In this document: positions 20,729-28,937 of the stretch, piece after piece
How the letters are laid out: the number at the start of each line of letters is the position of its first letter
Position numbering within the stretch: the stretch's first letter is position 1
Assembly: GCA_963377175.1 (NCBI GenBank)
Contig: CAUJNA010000471.1
Coordinates: 1-64,000 of the forward strand
Source of the DNA: Effrenium voratum
Taxonomy: Eukaryota > Sar > Dinophyceae > Suessiales > Symbiodiniaceae
Direction: 5' to 3'
DNA: 64,000 bases
Made by a program: the position numbers and the translations under genes
Notes under the pieces: model-generated
Database searches by the model: none
What the model saw: only the letters and a program-made list of their open reading frames with translations
Told to the model about the DNA's origin: nothing

Positions 20729-23700
20729 CTACGCGGCAACGAAGTTGTTCAACCACTTCCCAACAGCAAGCAATCGGTCGTGCTGAGAGAGAGTATCCCC
20801 TCCTCGCATCTTGCAGGTACTCCAAAACGAATTGAAGGACTTAGAAGAAAAACACCTAAACACAATCCCATGCCTCTTGAGACCACATTGGCAAGCGCAA
20901 ACAGACCTACAATCAAACCCATGCGTGGTAGCAACTCCTTCAACCTCACCTTCCTTCAATATATTGCATTTGGGTCGGTAGAGAATGATCGGAACACATC
21001 CACTGGTCCGAGCATCACAAGCCAAGTTGAACCTTTGCCTAACGGCAGCCTCGGTCCTATCCCTGAGCTTTCTGGTCTGTCCCCACTTCCCAGTCCTGGA
21101 ATCAACCCTATCGGGTGCAAGATCATTAAGAACAAGCACGATATAACAAAGGCTATCGCCTTCAATCCTACCAGACCGTATGATGTGATTCCTGTAACCA
21201 GGAGCAATTTGAAGCGTGACAACCCTGCAAAGATCACTATACGCAAGAACTCCGGCTATCGCCTGGTCCGCAATAATAGTTTTCTCGCATCTTTTCCCTC
21301 CTTTTTCCTCGTCAATCACGATTCCCTCGTACTCAGAGAGTAACCTCTCAATGAGCCGATTGAAACCGGATTTTGCACCTGATTCCATGCGTACCCCCCT
21401 AAGCGGGGGCAGTCCAGGAGCGGCAGGGGGCTTAAGACAGGGTTGGGTGGGTTGGGCCAAATATTCCTGCAGGTATCCCGGCAGAAACATACCAAGGGTG
21501 TGCAGATTTCTATTCCACACGACCTTGTCAATGCAGGCCTTAGTGAAAATGTCTGCGCCTTGGTAGTGAGACGGGCACGCAACGAACCGAAAAATTCCAG
21601 CATTAAAACGTTCGTTGAGCCACGAGATGTCAATGCGCTGCGTCCTTGACATATAGCGCATGTTGGGATTATTCCCAGTTATAACGATCCGGCATGCCGA
21701 TTCGTTATCCTCCAGCACGTTGATAATAAACGGCTGGGTCTCCTTTCCCTTCCCAATAGCGTGCTGCCAGAGGGTAGCTAATGCCATTCCCTCCTTGGAC
21801 ACTCCATGGTCGAGAGCAACAATCTCTGCTTCGGGAGTCGACTTCGAAACGGAAGTCTGTTTCTTGCTTACTCCAGTGATGGGCATGTAGGTCCTAGGAC
21901 CCACAAGGCAAATGAGCACTCCCGACGTGCTCTTGGAATCAGTACGATCCCCAGCCAGATCCGCATCACAGTAAGCAACCAACTCAATGAACTCTGGGCT
22001 ATCGCCCACCCAACCGTACAAATGAAGATCGAGCGTAGAGTTCACATATGAAATTAACCTGTGGAGCTTGCGGTCACAAAGATGATTCCACTTCGTGACC
22101 CGGCTGGCTAACGCCTGCACGGGACGAATTAGGTCATATCTGCCCATCCGAGCTCCGTAGAGAACCTTCATCAGCACCGCCGCCGCGTCATTTCCGAGGC
22201 ATCCTGGCTGCGCATTGACGGTCTCCATGTCCATCGCCTGGTTGAAGAGTTTGTCAAATTCAGGATTGACGGAATTCTCGTCAAACTCCGGCTTGCTCTC
22301 GTCCAGGAACGGAGTTTCAACCTTCTGCAGCTTCTTCGGGTACTTTCCCTGACACAGCTCAATGTATCTATCGACACATGCCTGCATGAAGCTGCTCTCG
22401 CTGTACTTGATGAACCTTATCGTGGTTTCCGGCTTGGGGATGTCCTTAGAGAGTAACCCCTCTGGACCAAACCTCAAGTCGGGTTGCTCCTTATCAGGAG
22501 GATTGCCGACCGTCCACGCCAGTCTCGGGTCAAAGTGACCCTTGACCACCTGTTGCGTGAATTCGTGCTCGCAGCCAAGATATCTCTTGAGCTGCCTTGG
22601 TTCCTCCATCTTGATGACCTTCGAGATCAGCGCCCATCCTTCTGCGATGTTCTTCGCCGGCCCACTCATCTTGAAGTCATCCACGTACACGACAAGGAAG
22701 AGGTCGAGCTCCTCATGCCTAAACACGCTGGCCCAATCCTTCACCTTGACGTAACCGACCTTCTTCAGCATTGCCTCACAGTGCTGCTCCCAAAAGGTGC
22801 CAGCGTCTGGATGCCCATATAGTGCGAGCACGAGGACAACGACTGGATCCTTATACCTGGGATTTCCGCTGCCGTCGAACCACTCAGGTGGCCATTGGTC
22901 GCGAGGAATCCTCACCCAAGTCTTCTTTCCCTTCAAGCGGGCCTGAGTGTACGCGGACTCCCCATCACTCACTTCCAGAAGATTCCCTGGAAGTAACCCG
23001 TGAGCATCACCCATCTTACCCGCCGCCATAGTAGCGGGGCAGGAGGTGTTCTCGGAGAACAGGGCCCAATGCCCGATCTCGTCACGGACGAAGCATCCCT
23101 CGAACACGACTCGCCCTTTATATTTGCGATTTGGATCGTCCTCCGGCAGCTCGTGATTCTTCTCGACACAAATGTCGAAAATTCTACCAACATGGATCTT
23201 CTCCCCTTCCTTACGTGCCTTGGCCGCAACATCATGCCACTCTTGGACAGTTGACAAGTCCCAGCATCCCTGCGAAGTTAACTTGTCCCACTCCTTCTGA
23301 AGAGCGGCCTTAGCCTTGGCATTCCCAGCTTGTTCCTTCTTGTTCACTGGCCTAGCGACACAAGCATACAAGGGAGGAAAGACACCTGAGCTCTTTGGCC
23401 GATGAGAAAGGGATATCTCCCCCCTGGGCATAGAGAACTCAAAGGTCTTTCCATCAGATCCAATCGTAGGGGCAGCAGCAGCTATACCAGTGCTTCCGAA
23501 ACCCGCGGATCCCCTATCGGTTCCCCGCTTGGCTTTCCTAGGGACGATCGACGCGTCGATGAGCATAACACGCTCCAGTACGATCTGCGCAATGCGGTCC
23601 CCAGGGTTTACGACGAAGTCCTCATCCCCATGATTAAAGAGGATGACCTTGATCTCTCCGTCGTAGTCGGGATCAATGACCCCACCGCCTACAGCGATCC

Positions 23701-26700
23701 TGTTCTTCACGGCTAGTCCTGACCTGGGAGCTATCCTAGCATATACCCCAGCGGGCATCTCTATCGAGATTCCGGTGTTGACCAAGCCTGACCCCCCTGC
23801 GGGAATACATGCTCCCTCAGAGGCATAGGTATCCAAACCCGCACTTCCCGAAGTAGCCCGCGTCGGGATCTTGGCAGCCTCACTGTCAAGACTGACGTAC
23901 AAGGTATTCGGCTTCTTCTTCCATCGCTGTTCAACCGGGTCAACCTCGACCGGCATTGCATTCGCGACCTTCTTGAAAGTGCCGTTCGGGTACCACGCTC
24001 CAACGATTGCCTCGCACATTTCACTCGGATAGAGAGCAGTCGTTGGGGTGACTGACCCCTCAATGCGTGCATGAAGGTATCCCTTCTCGTGCTTGCATTT
24101 CCGACCTGACAGCTCATCAATGAGCTCCTTGGAGGTCGTCGCAACCTTCCACTGCTTCCTGATTGGCACACCGTCCTTGTCCTGCATCCCGAAATCACAG
24201 CCGTCGAAATCAACGGTCTCGACATCAGGATCAGCAAGAAACCTCTGCATGAACGGTTGCTTCCATCCAAGACAGTGTCTAGGCCACTCAAATGCAACCC
24301 TGCCCCCTCCTCGCCTAACGGCTCGGGAGGCCCGCAGGAACGCCGCAAACATAACCTGAGAATTCCTTCTAAGATCGTTCAGGTGTGATGCAAACTCAGC
24401 ACCGTGAATTGAAAGGTTGACATACTGCCATGTACTCCACGGTCCGCACGGAATTGACGCCCACAGGTCACACCCAGGATTATCCTCGATGATCCCAATA
24501 AGCCGACTAACGTCTTTGGCTTTGGTGATGTCAAATGAGCCAACGTGAACGCGAATTGCATCGCCTCCACACTCCATCATCACTGCGGACAAACGCGAGT
24601 CAGGTTCACACGCAAACTCGATGAGGAGCTTGCGGCCAGGCGCTGGAGCAGCCGGGTCCCTCTCAGGATGTTCGCGGCGTCTTTCTTCCCTTAGGGATAA
24701 CTCCCGTTCGGTTTGAACATATATCTCCCGAGACCGGGTGGACATCTGTCTCCAACTATCCGCATCAATTGAATTGGGTTTTCCGGTGCCTGCGTATGGC
24801 CGCTCACGCCTATCGGCGGATTGGCCATAGTCGATCCTGTCTCCGTGCAGCTTATGACCCTTCTTCGGACCTCCGGCAGGTTTGGCTCCTTCTTCCTTTG
24901 GCTTAAACCTACCGTGGGGAGCACATCCCTTATCAAAGAGGATGGTCACACCAGTCCAAAATCCACGCGTGAAGTGCCGATGATTGGGAGCATCGTGATG
25001 ACGATCATCTCTCACCCAATTTCCAACGGCATCAAGCCCCCGCATGTGCGTGACCCTAACGGTGTCAAGCTCCTCATGCGAAGGACCACCTGGAGGAAGG
25101 TCCTCGTTCGTCGTCCCGAAGAACTTCTTCCGCACCTCAACGTGGATGCGATACCAGGCGCTGTCCTCGTCGTGCCGCTCCCAGTAATCTGAGACGCACG
25201 CGTCACCACTCCCTTGGACAGCCTTGCTCTGAATGGCCCCATCAGACTTGGAAGAGCTACCGCCCCCCTCGTCCTGTTGGTCATCGTCATCATCATCAGG
25301 ATCATCAAATCGACCTTCATCAAAGTCGAATTCATCCCTGATCCTCTTACTCGGCTTAAAGTCGGCTCTTCGGTCAGCTAACGCCTCCCGAATGGTCCGA
25401 GTCCTAGCGTCATAGGATGCCAACATCGGGAACACGTAGGGCTCCTCAGGGTTCTTCCAGATACGTTTGACCTGGTGTACACTTGGTTTCCTGAGACCCC
25501 TTTGGATGTGCTCGAGATCAGCAACGAGATAGTCGCCCTTCCACAGCCCCCCTGGTTCTAACCGATAGCCCAGAAATAGGCCTGGCTTGGAAGATGGGGC
25601 GAACTTCGGATCTTCCTCTATCTTGATGAAGTCCCGCTCTTTCTTCTCGGCGGGCAGGGCAGTAGTGACGCTTGTCTCTTCAACCTCTACCTCATCAATG
25701 GGAACAAAATCCGGCTCGTCGTTGCACTCGGGTTCATACTCCTCGTTCTCATAGATCTCGGCCTCGTCCTCATCGATCTGATCAAAATCACAGTCGAAAT
25801 GAGTTTCTCCAGTCCATTCATGGTTACCTCCACGGTCGTTCTCGGCCTGGAGCCAGTTTTCGTCAACAACAAATTCGGTCGATCCGTCCAGATAGTTGAG
25901 GACTGTGCTCCGCCTCCTGCCAAGGTCTTTGATCTTGACTGGACAGCTCGTCCCTATCGGGATAAAGAGCTCGGTTCGCGCTTCAACGTGGACGCGAGTG
26001 AGAACCTTCTCGTCTTCATTTGCGATCCAGTGGTCTCCTCCTTCATCAACGTCCTCTGAGTCGATCTTCCCAGCATGTCTGGAGTCGTTTTGGGCGTTTT
26101 GAACCCCCCCCTTTCTATCCCTGCGAATCTTGGGAGCAATGGGGTAGAAGTCGACCAGACAACCAAACGGCAGAATGACTCCGCTGAAGTTCCCGTTGCC
26201 GTGGCGTCGCATCCACGGTGATCCCTCACCGCGATTTTCGATGTTCCTTGCCATGGAAAAATGCCTAACGGCAAATGGCCACCATCGAGGTTCAAATCCA
26301 GCTTGACGCAGGAGCACACGTGCCCCGTGAAGAACGAGCTTAACCTTGTTCTCGATCAGGCCATTGGTCTTGGGCATGCCCGGTGTAGAAAGCCGGTGCA
26401 ATGCTCCAAGCGTAGTGACAGCATTCTTCAGCTCTGGGGCCTGGTCGCTGTACACTAACTTCAGAGTTTGCCCCCCTGCAAACCTGCGAAATGCCTCCAG
26501 CGTATTGCTACGGGATCTGGATTGCACAGGGAGGACTTCGAGGTAATCAGTAGCGAGGTCATAGAACACTATCGCGTCCGCCTCGCCATGAAAGCCTCGA
26601 TCCTTCAATCCGCGCAACACCATCGTGTCAGCAGTGGTTAGGTCCCCGAAACTTACCACGTCATGCGCAGCAGCACCACCTTTGCGGCGAAGCTTGACAT

Positions 26701-27103
26701 TCTCCATTTTCGCACGCTGGCAGTGCGGGCAATAGGGGTTCTTCGGGAGATGGGTAAGCATATGGCGAAGCGTCTTAGCATCAGCCCGCCATTCAGCCTC
26801 TGTGCGGAGTCCGGAGAGAAAGTTTATCTCGACAATGTCACCATCATCCCCTTCCCCCGGGCCAGGAAAAGGTGGTGAGTGGCTATCGCCCTCACCCCCC
26901 TGTTCCGCCTTTCCGGGAAGAGCGACGGTCTCGCACTTGACCCGAAACCACGTTTCACCCGTCCAAGGGACATCAGATGCTATCGCATGCTGATCTCTTT
27001 CGGATAACTCCCATAGACTATCAACCAGCACCTCATGGGTAACCCCATTTCGATGAACGACAGTTTTCCTGTAGTTGTCCAATCGATCAACCCAACGGGG
27101 CAA
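20729..27103 (-). CDS. pol: Pol polyprotein: integrase, methyltransferase-like, dUTPase, RT, RNase H
   Basis: 2,124 codons. An HHCC zinc finger (HMLTH...CPHC, 114-128) and an integrase core follow, with Asp154, Asp220 (YSDQAPE) and Glu251 (NGLIEN); the D-E spacing of 31 is shorter than the usual 36. An acidic linker leads to a C5-methyltransferase-like domain at about 820-1,000 (LIEFACEPDSRLS, ASIPCGPWSTW, FEWPRHCLGW). A complete trimeric-type dUTPase lies at about 1,083-1,205, with all five motifs (GSAGLDTY, PRSGLAVKN, GVIDPDYDGEIKV, GDRIAQIV, RGSAGFGSTG). Copia-type RT follows (ALYGHPDAGTFW, VVYVDDF near 1,471) and RNase H (YCDADLAGD...KSTSG near 1,711, then STPEAE). The start is the first ATG; it overlaps the protease ORF by 124 bp in the -1 relation. 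After RNase H about 230 residues have no recognised domain. Confidence 0.96.
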   Translation of the reverse strand: MPRWVDRLDNYRKTVVHRNGVTHEVLVDSLWELSERDQHAIASDVPWTGETWFRVKCETVALPGKAEQGGEGDSHSPPFPGPGEGDDGDIVEINFLSGLRTEAEWRADAKTLRHMLTHLPKNPYCPHCQRAKMENVKLRRKGGAAAHDVVSFGDLTTADTMVLRGLKDRGFHGEADAIVFYDLATDYLEVLPVQSRSRSNTLEAFRRFAGGQTLKLVYSDQAPELKNAVTTLGALHRLSTPGMPKTNGLIENKVKLVLHGARVLLRQAGFEPRWWPFAVRHFSMARNIENRGEGSPWMRRHGNGNFSGVILPFGCLVDFYPIAPKIRRDRKGGVQNAQNDSRHAGKIDSEDVDEGGDHWIANEDEKVLTRVHVEARTELFIPIGTSCPVKIKDLGRRRSTVLNYLDGSTEFVVDENWLQAENDRGGNHEWTGETHFDCDFDQIDEDEAEIYENEEYEPECNDEPDFVPIDEVEVEETSVTTALPAEKKERDFIKIEEDPKFAPSSKPGLFLGYRLEPGGLWKGDYLVADLEHIQRGLRKPSVHQVKRIWKNPEEPYVFPMLASYDARTRTIREALADRRADFKPSKRIRDEFDFDEGRFDDPDDDDDDQQDEGGGSSSKSDGAIQSKAVQGSGDACVSDYWERHDEDSAWYRIHVEVRKKFFGTTNEDLPPGGPSHEELDTVRVTHMRGLDAVGNWVRDDRHHDAPNHRHFTRGFWTGVTILFDKGCAPHGRFKPKEEGAKPAGGPKKGHKLHGDRIDYGQSADRRERPYAGTGKPNSIDADSWRQMSTRSREIYVQTERELSLREERRREHPERDPAAPAPGRKLLIEFACEPDSRLSAVMMECGGDAIRVHVGSFDITKAKDVSRLIGIIEDNPGCDLWASIPCGPWSTWQYVNLSIHGAEFASHLNDLRRNSQVMFAAFLRASRAVRRGGGRVAFEWPRHCLGWKQPFMQRFLADPDVETVDFDGCDFGMQDKDGVPIRKQWKVATTSKELIDELSGRKCKHEKGYLHARIEGSVTPTTALYPSEMCEAIVGAWYPNGTFKKVANAMPVEVDPVEQRWKKKPNTLYVSLDSEAAKIPTRATSGSAGLDTYASEGACIPAGGSGLVNTGISIEMPAGVYARIAPRSGLAVKNRIAVGGGVIDPDYDGEIKVILFNHGDEDFVVNPGDRIAQIVLERVMLIDASIVPRKAKRGTDRGSAGFGSTGIAAAAPTIGSDGKTFEFSMPRGEISLSHRPKSSGVFPPLYACVARPVNKKEQAGNAKAKAALQKEWDKLTSQGCWDLSTVQEWHDVAAKARKEGEKIHVGRIFDICVEKNHELPEDDPNRKYKGRVVFEGCFVRDEIGHWALFSENTSCPATMAAGKMGDAHGLLPGNLLEVSDGESAYTQARLKGKKTWVRIPRDQWPPEWFDGSGNPRYKDPVVVLVLALYGHPDAGTFWEQHCEAMLKKVGYVKVKDWASVFRHEELDLFLVVYVDDFKMSGPAKNIAEGWALISKVIKMEEPRQLKRYLGCEHEFTQQVVKGHFDPRLAWTVGNPPDKEQPDLRFGPEGLLSKDIPKPETTIRFIKYSESSFMQACVDRYIELCQGKYPKKLQKVETPFLDESKPEFDENSVNPEFDKLFNQAMDMETVNAQPGCLGNDAAAVLMKVLYGARMGRYDLIRPVQALASRVTKWNHLCDRKLHRLISYVNSTLDLHLYGWVGDSPEFIELVAYCDADLAGDRTDSKSTSGVLICLVGPRTYMPITGVSKKQTSVSKSTPEAEIVALDHGVSKEGMALATLWQHAIGKGKETQPFIINVLEDNESACRIVITGNNPNMRYMSRTQRIDISWLNERFNAGIFRFVACPSHYQGADIFTKACIDKVVWNRNLHTLGMFLPGYLQEYLAQPTQPCLKPPAAPGLPPLRGVRMESGAKSGFNRLIERLLSEYEGIVIDEEKGGKRCEKTIIADQAIAGVLAYSDLCRVVTLQIAPGYRNHIIRSGRIEGDSLCYIVLVLNDLAPDRVDSRTGKWGQTRKLRDRTEAAVRQRFNLACDARTSGCVPIILYRPKCNILKEGEVEGVATTHGFDCRSVCACQCGLKRHGIVFRCFSSKSFNSFWSTCKMRGGDTLSQHDRLLAVGKWLNNFVAA

Positions 27104-28341
27104 TCATCGCCTATCGGCACAAACTTTGCTTTGCGCGGAAGCCGGTGCTCCTTCACAACATGGCCCGACCGCTCAGTGCGCCAGGTGTCCTGTAGCTCAC
27201 TCTTGGCCGCAAGCTCAGACCTACACAGCGGAATCTCGCTGGTTTCAAGCCCTCGATACGCCGCCCCGGGGGCAGGCATAGCAGGGATTGGCTCAGCATC
27301 ATCAAGAGTGGGAGAAACGAACTGAGTGTCACCATGAGGAAGATATGGCACGTTGTTGACGACATCCAATGTCACCGTTCGGCCCGAAGGGCACGTGAGA
27401 GTAGGCTTGCAACCTGCAGTCCATACAAACGAGTATCCCATATCCATACAGCGCTTCCCAACGGATATGATGGAAGGAGTGGACTCAAGGACGTGTGCCT
27501 CAATCACCTCATCGAGGTTCCCAACATCAGCATCAACACGACCAGCGGTGCGAGTCGCCCCGTTAGCAGTGTGCAGCGCGTGAGTGTGTCCGCCTTTGGC
27601 AATCAGGGCCCTATCGGGTCCGTTCAAATCATCAAGACCGACCAAATCCATTGGGCAGCCAGTATCTACTAGCCACCTCACCCCGCCGTATCCCACGGGC
27701 GCAGCAACCTTCTGAGTGTACTTCGGCTTTCGAACAACGCGATGCCCCCGCACATCTCCAGGATTGGTGTCGATGTCCTCGTCATCGTCTAAGAGCACTT
27801 GAGCATGAACAGCCGCTGCTCTTATCAGAGCACTTTGAACTTCCCTAGCAATTCTCTTGCGCGAAGGGAACTTAATCGCATTTGGATGGCTGTATCCAGC
27901 CTCACGGCAGCGATTCACGACCCTACCCGTATTGTCATTCTCAATCGAGACAACAAACACATCAGGAAGATCGGGAATCTTGACCCTGAGAGGTTCCCTA
28001 CCGGGACCCTTCGGGAAGTACTTCTTCCTCCAGGACAGTGCAACCTCCGCATCATCACAGTACCAAAACGTCGTCTTGGTATCACTTCGTCTTGGGAGTC
28101 TCCTGAACAAGGTTGCTCGGCGATCACAAAAGTTCACCCCGATATCCTCGATCACGGTCCCATTTGCGTCAACTGTCCGTCTCCAAATGACTTGGTCCCA
28201 TTTAGGACCTCCACCGGTAGTGCCGGAGAAGAACAATGCGCCTCGCTCGCTTTTCTCCCAACTGCTAACGCAAGGAGGGAGGCAACCCGGTGCAGACCCA
28301 CCGGTAGCTGGGGCAACAGCCCACATAGCTGGACACGCCAC
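26980..28341 (-). CDS. Aspartic protease ORF of the retrotransposon
   Basis: 453 codons. WLVDTGCPMDLVG near residue 221 is the catalytic D-T/S-G of a retropepsin. ANGATRTAGRV, a hydrophobic strand (EAHVLESTPSIISVG) and a G-(Y)SFVW flap-side motif follow, as in copia proteases. About 200 residues upstream of the catalytic Asp are not recognised. The last 124 bp overlap Pol in another frame. I looked for a classical X-XXY-YYZ slippery site there and did not see one, so how Pol is expressed is open. Confidence 0.88.
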   Translation of the reverse strand: MACPAMWAVAPATGGSAPGCLPPCVSSWEKSERGALFFSGTTGGGPKWDQVIWRRTVDANGTVIEDIGVNFCDRRATLFRRLPRRSDTKTTFWYCDDAEVALSWRKKYFPKGPGREPLRVKIPDLPDVFVVSIENDNTGRVVNRCREAGYSHPNAIKFPSRKRIAREVQSALIRAAAVHAQVLLDDDEDIDTNPGDVRGHRVVRKPKYTQKVAAPVGYGGVRWLVDTGCPMDLVGLDDLNGPDRALIAKGGHTHALHTANGATRTAGRVDADVGNLDEVIEAHVLESTPSIISVGKRCMDMGYSFVWTAGCKPTLTCPSGRTVTLDVVNNVPYLPHGDTQFVSPTLDDAEPIPAMPAPGAAYRGLETSEIPLCRSELAAKSELQDTWRTERSGHVVKEHRLPRKAKFVPIGDDCPVGLIDWTTTGKLSFIEMGLPMRCWLIVYGSYPKEISMR

Positions 28342-28379
28342 AACAACACGGTTGGCCTCAGGGTAACGGCCCGCCCCGC

Positions 28380-28937
28380 CTAAAAATCCGTCAATCCTTG
28401 AGCGGGGCTGTCGAGACGCCTCGCCTCCCTATCGGGAGGACTGGGCGTAGGCGATCTAGGGGTATCCCCCTCTTCATCCTCAACAACCGGACCAGCAGTG
28501 GAACGAGGCGTAATGGGCTTCGTGCCTGGTGGTGGCTTCTGATGCAGGTACTTGCACGGCTGAGCTGTGCATTTGCCATACATCCAGTCGTAGCAGTATC
28601 CGAAGAACATAGGCTTGTCCCTAACGGGCCTATCGCCAGTCCTCGGCGTAGAGGGCGCAGCGGGGTTCCTTGGGCTCTTGTCGTGCTCAAACCTGCATTC
28701 CCGACCATATTGACACTTCCCAGTTTTCGTATACTCCCAGCACGCCCGATCAGCAACCCCACCTTCTCGGCGACTTGGGAGACGGCGTGCGCTTATCCCT
28801 CTGACTGCCTCTTCCAGGAGAAGCTCTGTCTCTCTGACTGCTCCTTCCTGGTGAAGATGATCTCGGCTTTCCGTCGGGTTTCCCATCCCTTCCGGACCTA
28901 ACGGACCTTGAAGGACTGGGATCACTCTTCCTGGCAA
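28380..28937 (-). CDS. CCCH zinc-finger ORF, probable nucleocapsid part of Gag
   Basis: Two CCCH fingers are visible: CWEYTKTGKCQYGRECRFEH (C-x8-C-x5-C-x3-H) and CYDWMYGKCTAQPCKYLH (C-x7-C-x4-C-x3-H). Such fingers usually bind RNA. Copia Gag normally carries a CCHC knuckle, which is absent. The first 188 bp overlap the end of the 1,820-aa ORF in the +1 frame, and the fingers lie after that ORF's stop. A +1 frameshift, splicing, or a one-base change in this copy would be needed to fuse them. The ATG used by the ORF call may not be the real start. A Pro/Thr/Ser-rich tail follows. Confidence 0.75.
   Translation of the reverse strand: MPGRVIPVLQGPLGPEGMGNPTESRDHLHQEGAVRETELLLEEAVRGISARRLPSRREGGVADRACWEYTKTGKCQYGRECRFEHDKSPRNPAAPSTPRTGDRPVRDKPMFFGYCYDWMYGKCTAQPCKYLHQKPPPGTKPITPRSTAGPVVEDEEGDTPRSPTPSPPDREARRLDSPAQGLTDF

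Noticed and set aside
20714..21343. Plus-strand 209-aa ORF opposite the end of Pol
   Set aside because: Antisense shadow of a well-supported gene.
26980..27103. A -1 ribosomal frameshift site between protease and Pol
   Set aside because: The frame relation fits, but I found no X-XXY-YYZ heptamer on the sense strand in the overlap.
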